Shown here piece after piece: positions 28,716-36,521 of a DNA stretch of 64,000 bases. The translations under genes and the position numbers were made by a program. The notes beneath the pieces were generated by a model that saw only the letters and a program-made list of their open reading frames with translations, ran no database searches and was not told the DNA's origin. Position 1 is the first letter of the stretch. Each line of letters begins with the position of its first letter. The DNA lies in contig JAHFRP010000001.1 of NCBI GenBank assembly GCA_023266195.1, positions 186,001-250,000 on the forward strand, given 5' to 3'. This DNA is from Sulfuricella sp. (GTDB lineage Bacteria; Pseudomonadota; Gammaproteobacteria; Burkholderiales; Sulfuricellaceae).

Positions 28716-29960
28716 TCATTTCAACGCCTGCCGATACTCCTGCCGAAAATGCCGGAACGAGCTGTCGAGCAATTGCGCCACGCCGTTGACCAGGTGGCAG
28801 CGGCCGCTGCCGGGGAGCATGCGGCAGAGGCTTTCCAGGGTGGCCAGATCGTCAGCGCTGCCGCGCCCGGTGTCGATGCGGTCGAGCAGGCGGCTGATGG
28901 TCGCGGTGCCGGTCTTGCACGAGATGCATTGGCCGCAGGACGAATGGGCGAAAAAGCGCGCGTACTCGGCGACGCGCTTGACCATGCCGGTGCCTTCCGA
29001 CACCACGATCATGGCGCCGGTGCCCAGGGCGGCGCCGCGCTCGCGCAGGGAGTCGAAGTCGAGGCTGACGTCGAGGTCGGCGGGGGTCAGCAGGGTGTTC
29101 GACGGGCCGCCGGTGAACACCGCCTTGAGCGGCTTGCCGGAGAGCAATCCGCCGCCGTGGACGAAAATCAGGTCGCGCAGGGTGGTGCCCATCGGCAGTT
29201 CGTACACGCCGGGGTGCAGCACGTCGCCGCTGAGGGAATACAACTTGCTGCCGGTCCCGCGCCCGAGGCCCTGGCCGCGGAACCAGTCCGCGCCGTGGCG
29301 CACGATGGCGGGAATGTTGGCCAGGGTTTCGACGTTGTTGATCAGGGTCGGGCAGCCGTGCACGCCGTATTGCGCCGGATAGGGGGGCTTGCCGCGCGGG
29401 AACGGGAACTTGCCTTCGATCCATTCCAGCGCGGCGGTTTCCTCGCCGCCGATGTAATGGCCGGAGCTGGGCACCAGTTCCACCGCGATCGCCTGCCCCA
29501 GCGCATCGCTTGCCAGTTGCAGGAATTCGGAACCCTGCCACTGGGCGAGCGCCGCCTGCAGCGCGGCGAGGGAGCGCGTCAGGTCGGGGTTGACGTAGAG
29601 CACGACGCGGTTGGCGCCGACGGCGAGCGCGGCGAGCAGCGCGCCCTCGATCAGCTGGTGCGGCGTTTCTTCGAGCAGCAGGCGATCCTTGAAAGTGCCG
29701 GGCTCGTCCTCGTTGCCGTTGCACACCAGGTATTTGTCGGGGCGCGGCGCTTCGCTCGCCACCGCCTCCCACTTGCGCCAGACCGGGAAGCCGCTGCCGC
29801 CCAGCCCGCGCAGATCGGCGTCCTTGACGGCGGCGAGGATGGCCGCCGGGTCAGCCGCGCCCAGGCGCAGCGCTTCGCCGCCGCCCGCCTCGCGCCAGCG
29901 TGCCAGGTTGTCGCCGACGCGTTGGCTCGGATGGAGCAGGTTGGCGTTCAGGGTTTTCAT
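28716..29960 (-). CDS. NuoF-like NADH-binding flavoprotein subunit
   Basis: 414 residues, homologous to the 51-kDa subunit of complex I. FMN region LRGLGGSGFPVWRKW near 49-63 and CNGNEDEPGTFKDR near 83-96. NADH loop GHYIGGEETAALEWIEGKFP, GVHGCPTLINNVETLANIP, and the iron-sulfur motif SSCGQCISCKTG with a fourth cysteine in SGRCHLVNG. No NuoE or other complex I gene adjoins; instead it is the last gene of the operon korA-korB-FeS-flavoprotein, overlapping the flavoprotein stop by ATGA. It probably gives an NAD(H) entry or exit site to the fumarate reductase-like module. Confidence 0.87.
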   Translation of the reverse strand: MKTLNANLLHPSQRVGDNLARWREAGGGEALRLGAADPAAILAAVKDADLRGLGGSGFPVWRKWEAVASEAPRPDKYLVCNGNEDEPGTFKDRLLLEETPHQLIEGALLAALAVGANRVVLYVNPDLTRSLAALQAALAQWQGSEFLQLASDALGQAIAVELVPSSGHYIGGEETAALEWIEGKFPFPRGKPPYPAQYGVHGCPTLINNVETLANIPAIVRHGADWFRGQGLGRGTGSKLYSLSGDVLHPGVYELPMGTTLRDLIFVHGGGLLSGKPLKAVFTGGPSNTLLTPADLDVSLDFDSLRERGAALGTGAMIVVSEGTGMVKRVAEYARFFAHSSCGQCISCKTGTATISRLLDRIDTGRGSADDLATLESLCRMLPGSGRCHLVNGVAQLLDSSFRHFRQEYRQALK

Positions 29961-31549
29961 GAATTTTTCCCCGCCGCCGTATAAGGCGGCAGCAGCTGCG
30001 GAGCGCGCCGGTCCAGCGGCAGCCCGGCCAGCGCCAAGGCGCGGCGGGCGCGGTTGACGTGTTCCAGGGTAATTTTTTTCGGGCCGCGGTCATGCCCGGA
30101 AAGGGCGGCGGCGATGCCGGCGCGGCGGCCGAAGCCGATGATTTCCAGCAGCGCGTTGCCCATGATGCGGTTGCGGCCGTGGATGCCGCCGGCGACTTCG
30201 CCCGCCGCATACAGGCCGGGGACGGTGGTGGCGCCATCGACGTCGATCACCGCGCCGCCGTTCTGGTAATGCAGGGTCGGGTAGACCAGGATCGGCTCGT
30301 TCCGCGGATCGATGCCGGCGACGCGGGTGCGCGCCAGCAGCTTGGGGAATTGCCGTTCGAGCAGGCCGGGCTGGCCGCGCTCCAGGCGCGGCGTGTCAAG
30401 CCACACGCCGACCCCGCCGGTGTCCGGGTGGATGCCGCGGCCTTCGCGGCATTCGCGGATGATGGCGGCGCAGACGATGTCGCGCGGCTGCAGTTCATCG
30501 ACGAAGCGTTGTCCCTGCGCATTCAACAGCAGCGCGCCGGCGGCGCGGATGCCCTCGGTGACCAGCTTGCCCGACAGGTAGGGCGGATTGACCAGCCCGG
30601 TGGGGTGGTACTGGAACGAATCGAGCTCGCACAGGCGGGCGCCCATCCGGTAGGCCAGCACCAGGCCGTCGCCGGTGGCGCCAAGGTGGTTGGAGGTGGG
30701 GAAGCCGTTCAGGTGCAGCCGGCCGAGGCCGCCGGTGGCGAGGATCACCGAGCGGGTGCGCACGATGCAGAGGCGCCGGTCGGCGAGCGACGACAGCACC
30801 GCGCCCACGCATTTCTGGCCGCGTTCGTTGGACAGCAGCTCGACGGCGGGGTGTTGGTCCCACACCTCGATGCCGCGGTGCTGGGCCACCGCCTCGCGCA
30901 GCACGCGCATCATTTCGAGTCCGGTATAGTCGCGGCAGTGCACGATGCGCGGCGCGCTGGTGCCGCCGGCGCGGCGCGTGTGCAGGTCGCCGCTGGCGGT
31001 CTGGTCGAACTGCATGCCCTGGCGGATCAGCCAGCGGATCACTTCCGGCCCGTCGCCGACCATCGCCGCCACCAGCGCCGGGTCGCCGGCGTGGTGGCCC
31101 GCGCGCAAGGTGTCCTGCATGTGTTTCTGCGCGCTGTCGCCCGGTTCGATCGCGGCCTGGATGCCGCCTTCGGCCATCACCGTGTTGCTGTCGCCGAGGC
31201 GCAGTTTGGTGGCGAGCAGCACGCGCGCGCCGTGCTCGGCGGCGGCGAGGGCGGCGGCGCAGCCCGCACCGCCGCCGCCGATCACCAGCACGTCGGTGTC
31301 GGTGACCGGGGCGCCGGCCAGATCGACTTCGTCGATCACCGCTTCCGCCTGCAGCAGGCCGGCCAGCTCGCGTTGGCAGTGCGCGCCCGCGTTCGGCCCC
31401 ACGGTGAGGGTGGTCACGCTGTCGCGCAGGTGGTCGGGGTGGAAAAAACTCAGCAGCCGGTCCGGGTCGATCTGCTCCGGCAGCGGCGCCAGCTCGGCAT
31501 CGGGACGATAGGCGGCGAGCGCGGCCTGGAGGGAAAGGCCGCGTTTCAT
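29957..31549 (-). CDS. Fumarate reductase/succinate dehydrogenase flavoprotein-like subunit
   Basis: 530 residues. After an about 80-residue N-terminal extension, the FAD site DVLVIGGGGAGCAAALAAAEHG appears. At the usual FAD-linking His position it reads SNTVMAEGG, with Asn, so FAD should be non-covalent as in soluble fumarate reductases and aspartate oxidases. Catalytic motifs DSFQYHPTG, TEGIRAAGALL, PRDIVCAAI and YPTLHYQNGG are intact, then AAGEVAGGIHGRNRIMGN. Start at 31549 overlaps the preceding FeS gene by ATGA. With the FeS subunit and NuoF-like protein it most resembles a soluble fumarate reductase; NadB is excluded by length and operon context. Confidence 0.87.
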   Translation of the reverse strand: MKRGLSLQAALAAYRPDAELAPLPEQIDPDRLLSFFHPDHLRDSVTTLTVGPNAGAHCQRELAGLLQAEAVIDEVDLAGAPVTDTDVLVIGGGGAGCAAALAAAEHGARVLLATKLRLGDSNTVMAEGGIQAAIEPGDSAQKHMQDTLRAGHHAGDPALVAAMVGDGPEVIRWLIRQGMQFDQTASGDLHTRRAGGTSAPRIVHCRDYTGLEMMRVLREAVAQHRGIEVWDQHPAVELLSNERGQKCVGAVLSSLADRRLCIVRTRSVILATGGLGRLHLNGFPTSNHLGATGDGLVLAYRMGARLCELDSFQYHPTGLVNPPYLSGKLVTEGIRAAGALLLNAQGQRFVDELQPRDIVCAAIIRECREGRGIHPDTGGVGVWLDTPRLERGQPGLLERQFPKLLARTRVAGIDPRNEPILVYPTLHYQNGGAVIDVDGATTVPGLYAAGEVAGGIHGRNRIMGNALLEIIGFGRRAGIAAALSGHDRGPKKITLEHVNRARRALALAGLPLDRRAPQLLPPYTAAGKNS

Positions 31550-32190
31550 GCCGATTCCTTGTCGCCCGAGCTGGAGAAAGGTTCCTGCCTGAGTTCTTCC
31601 AGCCGGTGGATCAGGTTGGGCGGGCGCAGGTGGAAGAAAGCGGTGATGCGGCGGCAGAACAGGCCGACGTGGGCCGGGGCGATCTGCTCCGGGCAGGCGC
31701 TGTCGCACAGCTCGCACATGACGCATTCGAGAAAGGCTTCGCCGGCCTCGCGGAAGCGGCCCGCCGCCGCCAGTGCGATGCCTTCCTCGACCACGATGCC
31801 CTTGGGGCAGGAGCGCACGCAGCCGTGGCAGTGACGGCAGCGGACGGCTTCCGGGAAGATTTCCTGGAAGCGCGCCTGGATGTCCCAGCCGTCGGTGAAA
31901 TCGGTCAGTTCGTACTGGTGGCGGGCGGCTGCCGGCGGAGGCAGGAACAGTGCTTCGATGCCCGGTTCGGCGAAGGTTTCGCACGCCAGGGCGACGCTGA
32001 CGTCCTGGCCGCGCCGCAGCAGGATCCGGCACGACCCGCACACGCCCTCCAGGCAGCCCACCCCGGTGACGCGCGGCACGCCGCCCGCCCAGGCGGCCTC
32101 GACGATGGTCATGTGCGGCTCGGCGCGAACCGCGATGCCGTTGATCACCAGTTCGACGGCTTGGCCGCCGGGGGCGGTGCTGTCGGTCAT
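31546..32190 (-). CDS. Fumarate reductase-like iron-sulfur subunit
   Basis: 214 residues. N-terminal 2Fe-2S domain with GCLEGVCGSCRILL and a later CETF cysteine. Two cysteine motifs follow: CRHCHGCVRSCPKG and CVMCELCDSACPEQ, each fitting a cubane cluster. This is like SdhB/FrdB but with a 4Fe-4S-type set in place of the 3Fe-4S signature and no following membrane anchor genes, so the enzyme is likely soluble. Overlaps the korB stop (ATGA) at its start and the flavoprotein start at its end. Confidence 0.85.
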   Translation of the reverse strand: MTDSTAPGGQAVELVINGIAVRAEPHMTIVEAAWAGGVPRVTGVGCLEGVCGSCRILLRRGQDVSVALACETFAEPGIEALFLPPPAAARHQYELTDFTDGWDIQARFQEIFPEAVRCRHCHGCVRSCPKGIVVEEGIALAAAGRFREAGEAFLECVMCELCDSACPEQIAPAHVGLFCRRITAFFHLRPPNLIHRLEELRQEPFSSSGDKESA

Positions 32191-33074
32191 GGACGGGAGA
32201 GGTCGATGATCTTGTGCAGGTCGTAGTCCGGGTGGCCGCCGGCCTGTTTCACCAAGTCGGCCATGCGCTCGTCGAGCGTGGCGCGCTCCTGGCGGTAGAG
32301 CAGGCCGACCGGGATCTTGCCGTTCTTGTGCGCCACGTTCACCGCGTGCATCGCGGCGTCGATGTCGCCGACGTCGTGATTTTCCTGGAGCTCCTCGGCG
32401 GAACCCTTGAACGATTTGGCGTCGTCGATCACGTTGAAGGTCGGGCACTGGCTCAGCACGCTGATGAACGAGAAGCCACGGTGCTCCATGCCTTCCTTGA
32501 TCAGCTGAGCGGTCATTTTCACGTTGGTGGCCAGCGTCTGGGCGACGAAGCTCGCGCCGTAGGTGAGCATGTACAGCACCGGGTCGAGCGGTTCCTCGAC
32601 GCCGCCGTAGGGCGTGGTGTAGGCCTTCATCTGGCGCTGCGAGGTGGGCGAGACCTGGCCCTTGGTGAGGCCGTAGACGCGGTTGTCCATCAGCACGTAG
32701 GTCATGTTGATGTTCTTCCGGGCCAGGTGGGGCATGTGGCCGCCGCCGATGGAAAACCCGTCGCCGTCGCCGCCGTTGACCAGGATGGCCAGATCGGGAC
32801 GCGCCAGCTGCACCCCCGTCGCCACCGGGCCCGCGCGGCCGTGCAGGGTGTGCATCTTGTAGGAACGGACGAAATACGGCAGGCGCGAGGAACAGCCGAT
32901 GCCGGAGATGTTCACCAGGTAGTTGGGATCGACGCCGATGTCGGCCAGGGCGCGGTACATGCCGGTGAGCACGCCGTGGTCGCCGCAGCCGGGGCACCAG
33001 AACGGCTTGGCTTCGGTCTTGTAGTCCTTGGTCTCCAGTTCGACCTTGTGCAAATGGGTCTGGGCGCAACTCAT
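32187..33074 (-). CDS. korB: 2-oxoacid:ferredoxin oxidoreductase beta subunit (KorB-like)
   Basis: ThDP-binding subunit, 295 residues. KPFWCPGCGDHGVLTGMYRAL near the N-terminus, GIGCSSRLPYF, HGRAGPVATGV, and the ThDP motif VNGGDGDGFSIGGGHMPH followed by MDNRVYGLTKGQ. The pattern fits 2-oxoglutarate-type (KorB) enzymes, though pyruvate-type cannot be fully excluded. It is the second gene of the operon, overlapping korA by ATGA. In an autotroph it would reductively carboxylate succinyl-CoA or substitute for 2-oxoglutarate dehydrogenase. Confidence 0.9.
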   Translation of the reverse strand: MSCAQTHLHKVELETKDYKTEAKPFWCPGCGDHGVLTGMYRALADIGVDPNYLVNISGIGCSSRLPYFVRSYKMHTLHGRAGPVATGVQLARPDLAILVNGGDGDGFSIGGGHMPHLARKNINMTYVLMDNRVYGLTKGQVSPTSQRQMKAYTTPYGGVEEPLDPVLYMLTYGASFVAQTLATNVKMTAQLIKEGMEHRGFSFISVLSQCPTFNVIDDAKSFKGSAEELQENHDVGDIDAAMHAVNVAHKNGKIPVGLLYRQERATLDERMADLVKQAGGHPDYDLHKIIDLSRP

Positions 33075-34786
33075 GACAGCATCTCCTTGGTTTTGCCGAC
33101 AATCATGGCGGGGGTGAAGGGCAGCCCGCCGCAAATGGTGTAGGACACCGGGCGCAGCGAAGTTTCCGCCCGGATGAAATGCGCCAGCTGGCCGAGGTAG
33201 TTCACTTCGGGCAGCATGATCTTGCCGCAGGTGGCGGCGAAGGCTTCGTACTGCTCCACCGGCATCGGCCACAGCAGCTTGGGATAGAAGCCCTTCACCG
33301 AATGGCCGTCGGCACGGAGGCGCGCGATGGCCTCGCGCACCACGCCGATGGTGCTGCCCCAGGCGATGATGCCGATGTCGGCGTTGCCTTCGCCATCCAC
33401 CTCGACCGGCGCGACGTCGTTCACCACCGTGTCGAGCTTGCGGAAACGCTTGGCCTGCATGGCTTCGTGGTTGGCGCCGGTGTAGTTGGGTTCGCCGTTC
33501 TGGTCGTGCTCCAGGCCGGTGGCGATGTGCATGCCGCCCGGCGTGCCCGGCGCCGCCATCGGGGAGATGTAGTCGTCGGTGATGACGTAGCGCTGGTAGT
33601 CGCCCTTGCCGTCCCAGCTCTTGCGCGCCACGATCGGGTAATCGGCGGGTTCGGGGTAGGGCACGGTCTGGGTGGAAAACGCCAGCGAGCCGTCGGACAG
33701 GAGCAGCACCGGGCACTGGTATTTCTCGGCCAGGTTGAAGGCTTCCACCGTCAGCGCGATGCAGTCGGAAACGCCTTCCACCGACAGCACGATGCGCCCG
33801 CAATCGCCGTGGGAGCCGTGGATCGCCATGAACAGGTCGGACTGCTCATGCTTGGTCGGCAGGCCGGTGGAAGGACCACCGCGCTGCACGTCCACCACCA
33901 CGCAGGGGGTCTCGCTCATGAACGACATGCCCAGCATTTCGCCCATCAGCGCGAGGCCGGGGCCGGAAGTCGCGGTCATCGCCTTCTTGCCGGCGAAGGA
34001 GGCGCCGAGCACCTGTGCCAGCGAAGCGATTTCGTCCTCGGCCTGGATCAGGGTGCCGCCGCGCTTGGGCAGGTGGCGCGCCACGTAGCGGGCGATTTCC
34101 GTGGCCGGGGTGATCGGGTAGGCGGCGAAGAAATCCAGGCCGGCGATCAGTGCGCCGAGGCCGATGGCGTCGTTGCCGGAGAGCACGACGACGTCGCGCT
34201 TTTGTGCCGACGCTTCCATCTTCCACGGATCGGTCTTGGGCAGCGCGGCGGCCAGCTCGCGCCCGCGGGTGAAGGCGTTGAGGTTGCTTTCCAGTACCGT
34301 GGTGCCTTTTTTGGTGAATTTGGCGGCGATGATTTCGCGCAACGGCTGCTCGGGAATGCTGAACAATTGGGACAGGGCGCCCAGCGCCACCATGTTCTTC
34401 GCCTTGATGCTGCCGAGCTGCCTGGCGGTCTGGGTCATCGGGATGGCGTAGGCGTGCACGCCCTCCGGCACGTCGGGCTCGAAATCGCCGCCGGGGCCGT
34501 CGTAGACGAAGGCGGTGCCGGGGCGCAGGCGGCTGCGGTTCAGGTCGTAGGCCTCGCCGTTGAAGGCGCACAGGATGTCGAAGGTGTCGCCCTGGTTGAA
34601 CAGCGGCGCGGCGCTGGCGCGGGTCTGGTACATGGCGTAGCCGCCCTTGATTTCAGCGGGAAAGGTCTTGAAGGTGTAAACCTCAAGGCCGGCGCGCGCG
34701 CACGCCTGCGTGATGAAGTCGCCGGTGGAGATGATGCCTTCTCCGCCTTCGCCCGCCACGCGGATGATCAGATCGTTCTTGTTCAA
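33071..34786 (-). CDS. korA: 2-oxoacid:ferredoxin oxidoreductase alpha subunit with fused gamma domain (KorA-like)
   Basis: 571 residues. Gamma domain at about 1-185 (RVAGEGGEGIISTGDFITQA, TFPAEIKGGYAMYQ). Alpha domain from about 195, with SGNDAIGLGALIAGLDFFAAYPITPATEI, QAEDEIASLAQVLGAS, TSGPGLALMGEMLG and QRGGPSTGLPTKHEQSDL. Gamma-alpha fusion is usual in KorA. It is the first gene of the five-gene operon; all four junctions in the operon are ATGA overlaps. The promoter must lie in the 606-base gap to the right. Confidence 0.9.
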   Translation of the reverse strand: MNKNDLIIRVAGEGGEGIISTGDFITQACARAGLEVYTFKTFPAEIKGGYAMYQTRASAAPLFNQGDTFDILCAFNGEAYDLNRSRLRPGTAFVYDGPGGDFEPDVPEGVHAYAIPMTQTARQLGSIKAKNMVALGALSQLFSIPEQPLREIIAAKFTKKGTTVLESNLNAFTRGRELAAALPKTDPWKMEASAQKRDVVVLSGNDAIGLGALIAGLDFFAAYPITPATEIARYVARHLPKRGGTLIQAEDEIASLAQVLGASFAGKKAMTATSGPGLALMGEMLGMSFMSETPCVVVDVQRGGPSTGLPTKHEQSDLFMAIHGSHGDCGRIVLSVEGVSDCIALTVEAFNLAEKYQCPVLLLSDGSLAFSTQTVPYPEPADYPIVARKSWDGKGDYQRYVITDDYISPMAAPGTPGGMHIATGLEHDQNGEPNYTGANHEAMQAKRFRKLDTVVNDVAPVEVDGEGNADIGIIAWGSTIGVVREAIARLRADGHSVKGFYPKLLWPMPVEQYEAFAATCGKIMLPEVNYLGQLAHFIRAETSLRPVSYTICGGLPFTPAMIVGKTKEMLS

Positions 34787-35066
34787 TTCTAGCCTCTATT
34801 CGATGCGGTCATGCCCGATCCGCCATCCCGTGATGGCGGCTTCGGTTCTGCCCGTAAACATTAAAACATTAAGATTCCGGCGCCCTTAATATCTGCGAAG
34901 TGTGGGGCGGGCTCTGCCCGCCCTACGCGTCGTGTCTCCCGTCGCCGCGCAACGGATGTTCCATGCGCCTGCCGGCTCGATTGCATCGCGTTGCCAAGGT
35001 GGGTTTGCCGGCCAGCCGGAGATCCCGCAACAAGAAGAAAAACGCGGCAATTCGGAAAGCCGGCCC

Positions 35067-35182
35067 AACGGTCATGGCGAATCGCCGCCCAGAATCATGA
35101 AACGGCGATTCGCCATGACCGTTTCCCTCACCCCTAGCCCTCTCCCGCAAGCGGGCGAGGGGGACGAGGTCTCGCTTCGCGA
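35067..35182. repeat. Composite intergenic repeat, copy 3
   Basis: Perfect 21-bp arms at 35067-35087 and 35103-35123 containing GGTCATGGCGAATCG, then CCCTCACCCCTAG, then the CTCTCCCGC element. The first two blocks match 4242-4312 in opposite orientation; the last matches 18777-18822. The copies show these blocks move or evolve as joined modules. Confidence 0.8.
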
Positions 35183-35310
35183 GGTTCACATTAAGGTGGG
35201 TGAAAACTTCGGGATAATAATCGATTACTTATGGAACCTCAATAAGCCGGAAGGGGGGTGTTTCGGACGGCGCCGGCACGGTTTTCAATCCGGCGCGGTA
35301 CCGCAATACC

Positions 35311-35389
35311 ATGTGGGTCGGGCGTAGGTCGGGCACCCCGTGCCCGACGGTTTGACGGACGTGGGCGGGGCGGGGTGCCCGACCCACAT
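35311..35389. repeat. GTCGGGCACC repeat near the mdh 3' end
   Basis: Outer inverted arms with ATGTGGGTCGGG and CCCGACCCACAT, and an internal 25-base copy (35324-35348) identical to the element at 42255-42279. It may serve as terminator for mdh on the minus strand. Confidence 0.75.
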
Positions 35390-35392
35390 TCT

Positions 35393-36349
35393 TTACGCCG
35401 TTCGCGTCTTCGACCTGAGCGCGTCCAGCCGTTCGCGGATGTGGATCGCGGACAGGTCGAAATCCCTTTGCTCCGTCGGACTGAGATTGAGCTGGATCAC
35501 CTTTTCCACGCCGCCCGCCCCGATCAGGGCCGGCACCCCGACGTAGAGGCCGTCCACGCCGTATTCGCGTTCGAGATAGACCGCGCACGGTATCGTCACC
35601 TGGCGGTCCTTCAGGATGCATTCGAGCAGTTCCACCGTCGCGGTGCCGGGGGCGTAGTAGGCCGAGCCGGTCTTGAGCAGGTTGACGATCTCCGAGCCGC
35701 CGTGCCGCACCCGTTCGACGATGGCGGCGATCTGCTCCGGCGACATCAGGTCGCCGATGGGGACGCCGTCGACCTGGCAATGATCCACCAGCGGCACCAT
35801 TTGCGCGCCGTGGTCGCCCAGCACCACGGCATCGACCCGGCTCGCGCCGACCGACAGTTCCTCGGCGATGAAGGCCTTGAAGCGGGCGCTGTCGAGCACG
35901 CCCGACACGCCGATGACCCTCTCCCGCGGCAGGCCGCTGACCTCGTAGGCCAGCTGCGCCATGGTGTTGACCGGATTGGTGACCACCACCAGGACGCAGC
36001 CGGGGGAGTGCTTGACCGCTTCGCGCGTCACCGCCTGGACGATGCCGGCGTTCGCCTCCAGCAGGTCGTCGCGCGACATGCCCGGCTTGCGCGCCAGGCC
36101 GGCGGTGATCACCACCACGTCCGAGCCGGCGGTGGCCGCGTAGTCGCCGGTGCCGGTGACCACGCGGTCGATGTTGGCCATCGCCATCGCCTGGGTGATG
36201 TCGAGCCCGGTCCCCTTGGCCTTGTCGGCGTTCAGGTCGAGCAGGACGATGTCGGCCAGATCCTTGCCCGCCGCGTACACGGCGATATGGCTGCCGACAT
36301 TGCCGGCGCCGATGATGGATAGTTTCGCTTTATTGTTGCAACCTGCCAT
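35393..36349 (-). CDS. mdh: Malate dehydrogenase (LDH-like type)
   Basis: Interconverts malate and oxaloacetate with NAD(H). 318 residues. GAGNVG dinucleotide loop at residues 14-19, GLARKPGMSRDDLLEAN with the malate-binding arginine, VVTNPVNTMAQLAYEVSGL, GVLDSARFK and the catalytic region LGDHGAQMVPL. The Arg in the mobile loop marks malate rather than lactate. Same strand as and upstream of the kor operon, separated by 606 bases. Together they can supply a reductive route from oxaloacetate to 2-oxoglutarate. Confidence 0.94.
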   Translation of the reverse strand: MAGCNNKAKLSIIGAGNVGSHIAVYAAGKDLADIVLLDLNADKAKGTGLDITQAMAMANIDRVVTGTGDYAATAGSDVVVITAGLARKPGMSRDDLLEANAGIVQAVTREAVKHSPGCVLVVVTNPVNTMAQLAYEVSGLPRERVIGVSGVLDSARFKAFIAEELSVGASRVDAVVLGDHGAQMVPLVDHCQVDGVPIGDLMSPEQIAAIVERVRHGGSEIVNLLKTGSAYYAPGTATVELLECILKDRQVTIPCAVYLEREYGVDGLYVGVPALIGAGGVEKVIQLNLSPTEQRDFDLSAIHIRERLDALRSKTRTA

Positions 36350-36521
36350 TTTTCGTTCCAGGCCGCTCGGGCCAGTGCATTCAAAAATGGCTAGAGGATA
36401 GGATATTCAACCGCATGAATCAACCTAAACGCGGCAATTCGCCGCGAAGAACGCGCAGGGCAAGCCGTGCCGGGTCACGAGCCGGGGTTTTCAGGATCAA
36501 AGAAGCGTCCGGGGTGCGCAC

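Larger units (their letters stand above)
34787..35392. other. 606-base gene-free region between kor operon and mdh
   Basis: Contains no supported gene. It is mostly assembled from dispersed repeats: a GGGCGGGCTCTGCCC element (34904-34925), a 21-bp-arm hairpin (35067-35123), a CTCTCCCGC element (35138-35182) and a GTCGGGCACC composite (35311-35389). A TTAATGTT direct repeat near 34860-34880 may be part of the kor promoter. Confidence 0.75.

Noticed and set aside
28511-28789. 92-residue open frame between the U32 gene and the NuoF-like gene
   Set aside because: It overlaps the 3' end of the NuoF-like gene, has no ribosome site and no recognisable composition.
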